Positions 60,543 to 64,000 of a DNA stretch of 64,000 bases are shown here, piece after piece. Location of the stretch: positions 1-64,000 of the forward strand of contig NZ_VZOV01000014.1 in assembly GCF_008801915.1 (NCBI RefSeq), given 5' to 3'. Source of the DNA: Cupriavidus gilardii. Its GTDB lineage: Bacteria; Pseudomonadota; Gammaproteobacteria; Burkholderiales; Burkholderiaceae. Each line of letters starts with the position of its first letter. Positions within the stretch are counted from its first letter, which is position 1. Position numbers and translations under genes: made by a program. The notes beneath the pieces were generated by a model. It saw only the letters and a program-made list of their open reading frames with translations. It was not told where the DNA came from and ran no database searches.

Positions 60543-63371
60543 CTATAGCCCACTCTCCGGCGACGCTGCCACCTTGCCCGGATCGGCCGCGCCGCCGGCG
60601 TCGGGCCAAGCGCCGGCATAGACCTCGACGAAGCGATCGGGGCCCAGATAGCGCCGGATCGCGGCATTGACCTGCTCGACGGTGGCCTGCTCGATACGGC
60701 GCTCCAGTTCCGCCGTAAACGCCATGGTCTGGCCGACGAACAGCTGATAGGCCAGTATCGAGGCCAGCGCCTCGTCGCGGCTGCGGGTGACCAGCCCTTG
60801 CTGCCGCAGCCCGCTCTTGGCCTCGGCCAGTTCGTCCTCGGTCACGCCTTCGCGCAGGAATCGCCGCAACTCGCGCTGCACGCCGGCCTTGAGCCGCGGC
60901 AGGTTCTGCGGGGCGAAAGACGCCTGGACGCCGAAGCGCCCGGCGGTATCGAGCGCGCCGATCCGCAGATAGCTGGTAGCGCCATAGCTGATGCCTTCCT
61001 GCTGGCGCAGGCGATCGGCGAGCCGGCTCTTCATCGAGCTGCCGCCGAAGATCCGATTGGCGATCGCCAGCGCCGCATAGTCGGGATGGTCCATCGTCAT
61101 GCCGATCGGCAGCGCCGCGATGAAGCTGGCATTGGCCTTGTGCGGCGTCGGCACGGCCAGGCTTGCCGGATGCAGCGGCACGAAATCGCGCTCGACGCGG
61201 ACGAACGGCATCGGCGCGTTCCAGTCGCCGAACAGCGTCTCCACCTGCCGACGCACGGCCGCGGCATCGAAATCGCCGACCAGCGCGAACTGCGCATGGC
61301 TGGCGCCGTAGAAGCGCCGATGGAAATCCCGTACCTGCTCGAGCTGGACCGCACGCAGGTCGGCGATCGACTCCTCCAGCGTGGACACATAGCGCGGATC
61401 GCCCCGCGGATAGGGATTGCCGTGCCGGCCCAGTACGACAGGCGCCAGCGCTTCGGGCTGCCGTACCTGGCTCTGGATGCCGGCGATTGCGGTGGTGCGC
61501 AGCACCTCGAATTCGGCCGGGGGCAGGCTCGGTTCGCGCAATACATCGCGCAGCAGCGTCAACACCTGCGGCAGATGCTCGCGCGGCGCCTGAAAGCTGA
61601 CGGTCACCCGTTCGGCATCGCCGGAGACGCCGACCGTGGCGCTCAACGCCTCGAATGCATCGATCAGTTGCTGCCGATCTCGCCCGCCCGCGCCGCGCAT
61701 CAGCATGCCGGCAGTCAGCGTGCCGACCGCGTCCAGCCCGCGCAGGCTGTTGACATCGCCCATGCGCAGCACCAGTTGGCCCTGCACACGCTGACCCCGG
61801 GCGGGCTTGGGCAACATCGCCATGGCCAGGCCGTTCGGCAGCGTGGCACGCACCGTATGCGCCTCGATATTGGCCGGCGTGGGGGCAAACGGCGCCACCG
61901 GGGCCGCGCCCGGCTTGCCGCGATAGTCGCGCGTCAGCTCGGCGAGATCGGGCGCCGGTGGAATCGCGACGTAGCCGGGGACATCGACGGGAATGAACTG
62001 GCCCAGCGTACGGTTGGCCCGCTGCAGATAGTGGCGCGCCACGCGGTTGACGTCGTCGACCGTCACCCGCTCGATCTGATCGCGGGCAATCAGCATCAGC
62101 CGCCAATCGCCCTTGGCAATGGCCTCCGACAGCGCCACGCCGTAACTGGCCGGATCGTTGAGCATCCTTTCGTAGCCGTTGCGCGCACGCCGCTGTGCGC
62201 GGTCGAGCTCCTCCTGCGTGATGGGCCGCGCGGCGATGCCTTCGACCAGTTCGAGCAGTCCGGTACGCGCCGGCTCCAGCGGCTGCGCCTTGCCGACCTG
62301 TGCCAGGAACACCACGCTGCCCGGCTGCTTCAACGCCCGCACAAAGCCCGCCTGCGACGCCGCCTTCCTCTGCTCGACAAGCCCGTGGTACAGGCGTCCT
62401 CCTGGAATGGCAGTCAGGATATCGACCAGCAGCGTCATCGCGGCAGTATCCGGATGCGCGCCCGGGCCGATGTGATACTGCGCGGCCACGACCTGGATAT
62501 CGCCGGGCCGCTGCAGCAGGATCTCGCGCGGCCCTTCCTGCGGCGGCTCGACGGTGTACTGCTCCGTCAGCACGCGTGCGGGCCGGGGAATCGCGCCGAA
62601 ATAGCGGCTCACGCTGGCCAGCGTGCGCTGCGGATCGAATTGCCCCGTGATCACCAGCACCGCATTGTCGGGCTGGTAGTAGCGGCGATAGAAGGCCTGC
62701 AGCGCGTCGATGCCGACGTGCTCGATATCGCTGCGCGCGCCGATCGGCGCCTTGCCGTAGTTGTGCCAGTGATAGGCGCTGGCGGCGAGCTGCCGCAGCA
62801 GCACGCCGGTCGGACTGTTCTCGCCGCGTTCCAGCTCGTTGCGCACCACCGTCATCTCGCTGTCGAGCGCGCTGCGCGAGATCGTGCTGTTGACCATCCG
62901 ATCCGCTTCCATCCGCAGCAGCCAGTCCAAATTTTCCTCGCTGGCCGCGAAGGTGGCGAAGTAGTTGGTGCGATCGTACGCGGTGGTGCCGTTGAACTGC
63001 ATTCCCCGACTGGCCATCTGCCTGCCGGTCGCGCCATCGGGAAGGCTGGGGGTACCCTTGAACAGCAGGTGCTCGAGCAGATGCGCCATGCCGCTTTCGC
63101 CGTAGTTCTCGTGCCGGCTGCCGACCAGGTAGGTGATATTGACGGTGGTGGTCGGCTGCGCCGCATCGGGAGCCAGCAGCACGCGCAGCCCGTTCGGCAG
63201 TCGGTATTCGGTGATGCCTTCAGCGGTGGCGACCGGTACGGGCGAGGTCGGCGCGGCGGCTGGCACGTGGACCGGCTCGGCCGACAAGCGCGCGGCAGGC
63301 GCCAGGCTGGGGCCGCACAAGGCGGCCACTATGACGGCGGGCAGAACCCAGCCTGCAACGCTGCGACGCAT
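60543..63371 (-). CDS. exported fused M16-family metallopeptidase
   Basis: A 942-residue protein with a signal peptide ([23 protein letters not shown]) and two M16 halves. The first holds the zinc motif HLLEH (His97, Glu100, His101) and the distal Glu in NELERGEN. The second (from about residue 490) lacks the zinc motif and keeps the [16 protein letters not shown] segment used to bind the substrate. M16 peptidases of this size work as a single clam-shell chain in the periplasm. The stop is close to the Prx-Grx upstream region. Confidence 0.88.
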   Translation of the reverse strand: MRRSVAGWVLPAVIVAALCGPSLAPAARLSAEPVHVPAAAPTSPVPVATAEGITEYRLPNGLRVLLAPDAAQPTTTVNITYLVGSRHENYGESGMAHLLEHLLFKGTPSLPDGATGRQMASRGMQFNGTTAYDRTNYFATFAASEENLDWLLRMEADRMVNSTISRSALDSEMTVVRNELERGENSPTGVLLRQLAASAYHWHNYGKAPIGARSDIEHVGIDALQAFYRRYYQPDNAVLVITGQFDPQRTLASVSRYFGAIPRPARVLTEQYTVEPPQEGPREILLQRPGDIQVVAAQYHIGPGAHPDTAAMTLLVDILTAIPGGRLYHGLVEQRKAASQAGFVRALKQPGSVVFLAQVGKAQPLEPARTGLLELVEGIAARPITQEELDRAQRRARNGYERMLNDPASYGVALSEAIAKGDWRLMLIARDQIERVTVDDVNRVARHYLQRANRTLGQFIPVDVPGYVAIPPAPDLAELTRDYRGKPGAAPVAPFAPTPANIEAHTVRATLPNGLAMAMLPKPARGQRVQGQLVLRMGDVNSLRGLDAVGTLTAGMLMRGAGGRDRQQLIDAFEALSATVGVSGDAERVTVSFQAPREHLPQVLTLLRDVLREPSLPPAEFEVLRTTAIAGIQSQVRQPEALAPVVLGRHGNPYPRGDPRYVSTLEESIADLRAVQLEQVRDFHRRFYGASHAQFALVGDFDAAAVRRQVETLFGDWNAPMPFVRVERDFVPLHPASLAVPTPHKANASFIAALPIGMTMDHPDYAALAIANRIFGGSSMKSRLADRLRQQEGISYGATSYLRIGALDTAGRFGVQASFAPQNLPRLKAGVQRELRRFLREGVTEDELAEAKSGLRQQGLVTRSRDEALASILAYQLFVGQTMAFTAELERRIEQATVEQVNAAIRRYLGPDRFVEVYAGAWPDAGGAADPGKVAASPESGL

Positions 63372-63472
63372 GGGGACTCCGTGTTGGCTCGGGCAACGAG
63401 GTCATCGTACCAAAGGGGGCGGCGCGGGACATGCGCAGCCGTATTGTCCAGCGGTATTGCCGCCCTCTCCCC

Positions 63473-63504
63473 GGCCCCCTCTCCCGCGAGCGGGAGAGGG
63501 GGCC
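63473..63504. repeat. REP-like palindrome, copy 4
   Basis: A perfect 15-bp stem: GGCCCCCTCTCCCGC (63473-63487) with GCGGGAGAGGGGGCC (63490-63504), loop GA. It lies between the M16 gene and the PhoD-like gene and is the longest copy of the family seen at 38939, 39031 and 42383. Confidence 0.88.
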
Positions 63505-63525
63505 GATGCGCCGTCGCGCGGCGAG

Positions 63526-64000
63526 CTACACCACGTTGACCACGGCCGAGCCAGCCGGCACCTCCACCGTCGTGACGCTTGCCGTCGCCGGCTGCGGCGG
63601 CGCATTGCCGTCGACCAGCCCCTTCAGGATATGGAAAGCGCAATTGAGCCGGTCCGGCGTCAGCGTGACGATCGCATAGCCGGTGACGTTGGTCTCCACG
63701 TAGCGCATCCAAGGATTGAAATGCTGCAGCGTGCGATTCAGCGTGTTGACCACCGCGCCGCTGACCTCCTCGTAGATCAACGCCTTGATCTCGGCGAGGC
63801 GCGGATCGTTGTCGACCACGCTCTTGTACGTGCTCATCAGCGTATTGCTGGACAGCCCCGCGCCGACCAGGTCGACCATGACCGGCGTCGGTGTCGCCGC
63901 GTCGTAGTCGTCCATCACCACGCCGGCAAAGAACGCGTGGATGTCCCCGGTCAACGCCACCACATTGCGCACGTTGTTCGTCTTCAGGAACGCCATCAGG
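63526..64000 (-). CDS. PhoD-like alkaline phosphatase, C-terminal part (cut by window edge)
   Basis: About 158 residues of the C-terminal part of a PhoD/metallophosphatase-type protein: NNVRNVVALTGDIHAFFAG carries the GDIHA motif whose His and Asp are metal ligands in this family, and VETNVTGYAIVTLTPDRLNC forms the closing strands. The gene runs off the right edge on the minus strand, so the N-terminus and signal peptide are not visible. The family hydrolyses phosphate mono- and diesters in the periplasm. Confidence 0.8.
   Translation of the reverse strand, partial: LMAFLKTNNVRNVVALTGDIHAFFAGVVMDDYDAATPTPVMVDLVGAGLSSNTLMSTYKSVVDNDPRLAEIKALIYEEVSGAVVNTLNRTLQHFNPWMRYVETNVTGYAIVTLTPDRLNCAFHILKGLVDGNAPPQPATASVTTVEVPAGSAVVNVV

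Noticed and set aside
60798..63539. 913-residue plus-strand open frame
   Set aside because: Antisense to the M16 peptidase, which has a signal peptide and HLLEH motif; the plus-strand frame has neither motifs nor a ribosome site.
1..64000. CRISPR array or transposase gene
   Set aside because: No regularly spaced direct repeats of 24-40 bp and no transposase motif were found on either strand. The repeats present are short tandem or REP-like.

Overview
The window is high-GC DNA that reads as a beta-proteobacterial chromosome, most likely Burkholderiaceae (Cupriavidus/Ralstonia/Burkholderia-like). The signs are a short H-NS protein with the C-terminal GRGRAPAW core typical of this group, a Burkholderiales-type general porin, an RND efflux operon that begins with a lipase-like llpE-type gene next to a LysR regulator, six LysR regulators in all, and dispersed GC-rich hairpins between genes. 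The species cannot be fixed from the sequence alone.

Layout. 1-4231 is the right end of an integrated phage-like element: a small ORF, a RecT annealase, a YqaJ/lambda-Exo-type nuclease, two phage accessory proteins, an excisionase and a tyrosine integrase. Directly behind the integrase lies the orphaned 3' end of a DUF72-like gene, which looks like the attachment scar. 4397-9890 holds a secreted lyase, an AraC regulator, a cupin, an Rrf2 regulator overlapping a thioredoxin-reductase-like enzyme, a lipoprotein and a small basic protein. 10008-18542 holds a GFA protein, an S9 peptidase broken by one extra base, a GNAT, an RR-hybrid kinase pair, a VOC protein, a hydrolase, and a divergent LysR/flavodoxin-like pair. 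18856-25027 holds a second, related RR-hybrid kinase pair on the other strand, an aldehyde dehydrogenase, PssA, DUF2127 and TM2 proteins, and tRNA-Glu and tRNA-Asp.

25189-36393 contains a second GFA protein, a glycosyltransferase followed by a glycogen-debranching-type enzyme, OsmC, a LytM peptidase, an AAA_28 ATPase, a divergent LysR/MFS pair, an overlapping MNT/HEPN pair, DUF3820, a cation efflux protein and a LysR gene. This last is divergent from an SDR gene (36543-37304). 37403-46087 is a complete tripartite RND pump (outer-membrane factor, permease, adaptor, LlpE-like protein) with a divergent LysR regulator. It resembles the llpE-bpeEF-oprC/ceo systems of Burkholderia. An orphan Phd/VapB-type antitoxin follows.

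46505-49190 is a compact minus-strand cassette: a 391-residue protein with two ferritin-like four-helix sets, a second ferritin-like protein, an unknown small protein and a DUF2795 protein. This is my best candidate for an undescribed system. 49482-57912 holds an exported M20 peptidase, a GlxA-type regulator, a BON-domain protein, a second OsmC, a LysR, a porin, another LysR, DUF2917 and H-NS. 58119-64000 has a peroxiredoxin-glutaredoxin fusion with a dihydrolipoamide-dehydrogenase-like flavoprotein, a fused M16 peptidase, and the end of a PhoD-like phosphatase cut by the window edge.

How the genes work together. Several sets serve redox and oxidant defence: Rrf2 with the TrxR-like enzyme, two OsmC proteins, Prx-Grx with a flavoprotein reductase, and the ferritin-like cassette. 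Others serve envelope and efflux functions (RND pump, MFS, porin, LytM, PssA) and regulation. Apart from the element at the left end, the MNT/HEPN pair and the orphan antitoxin, the content looks chromosomal.
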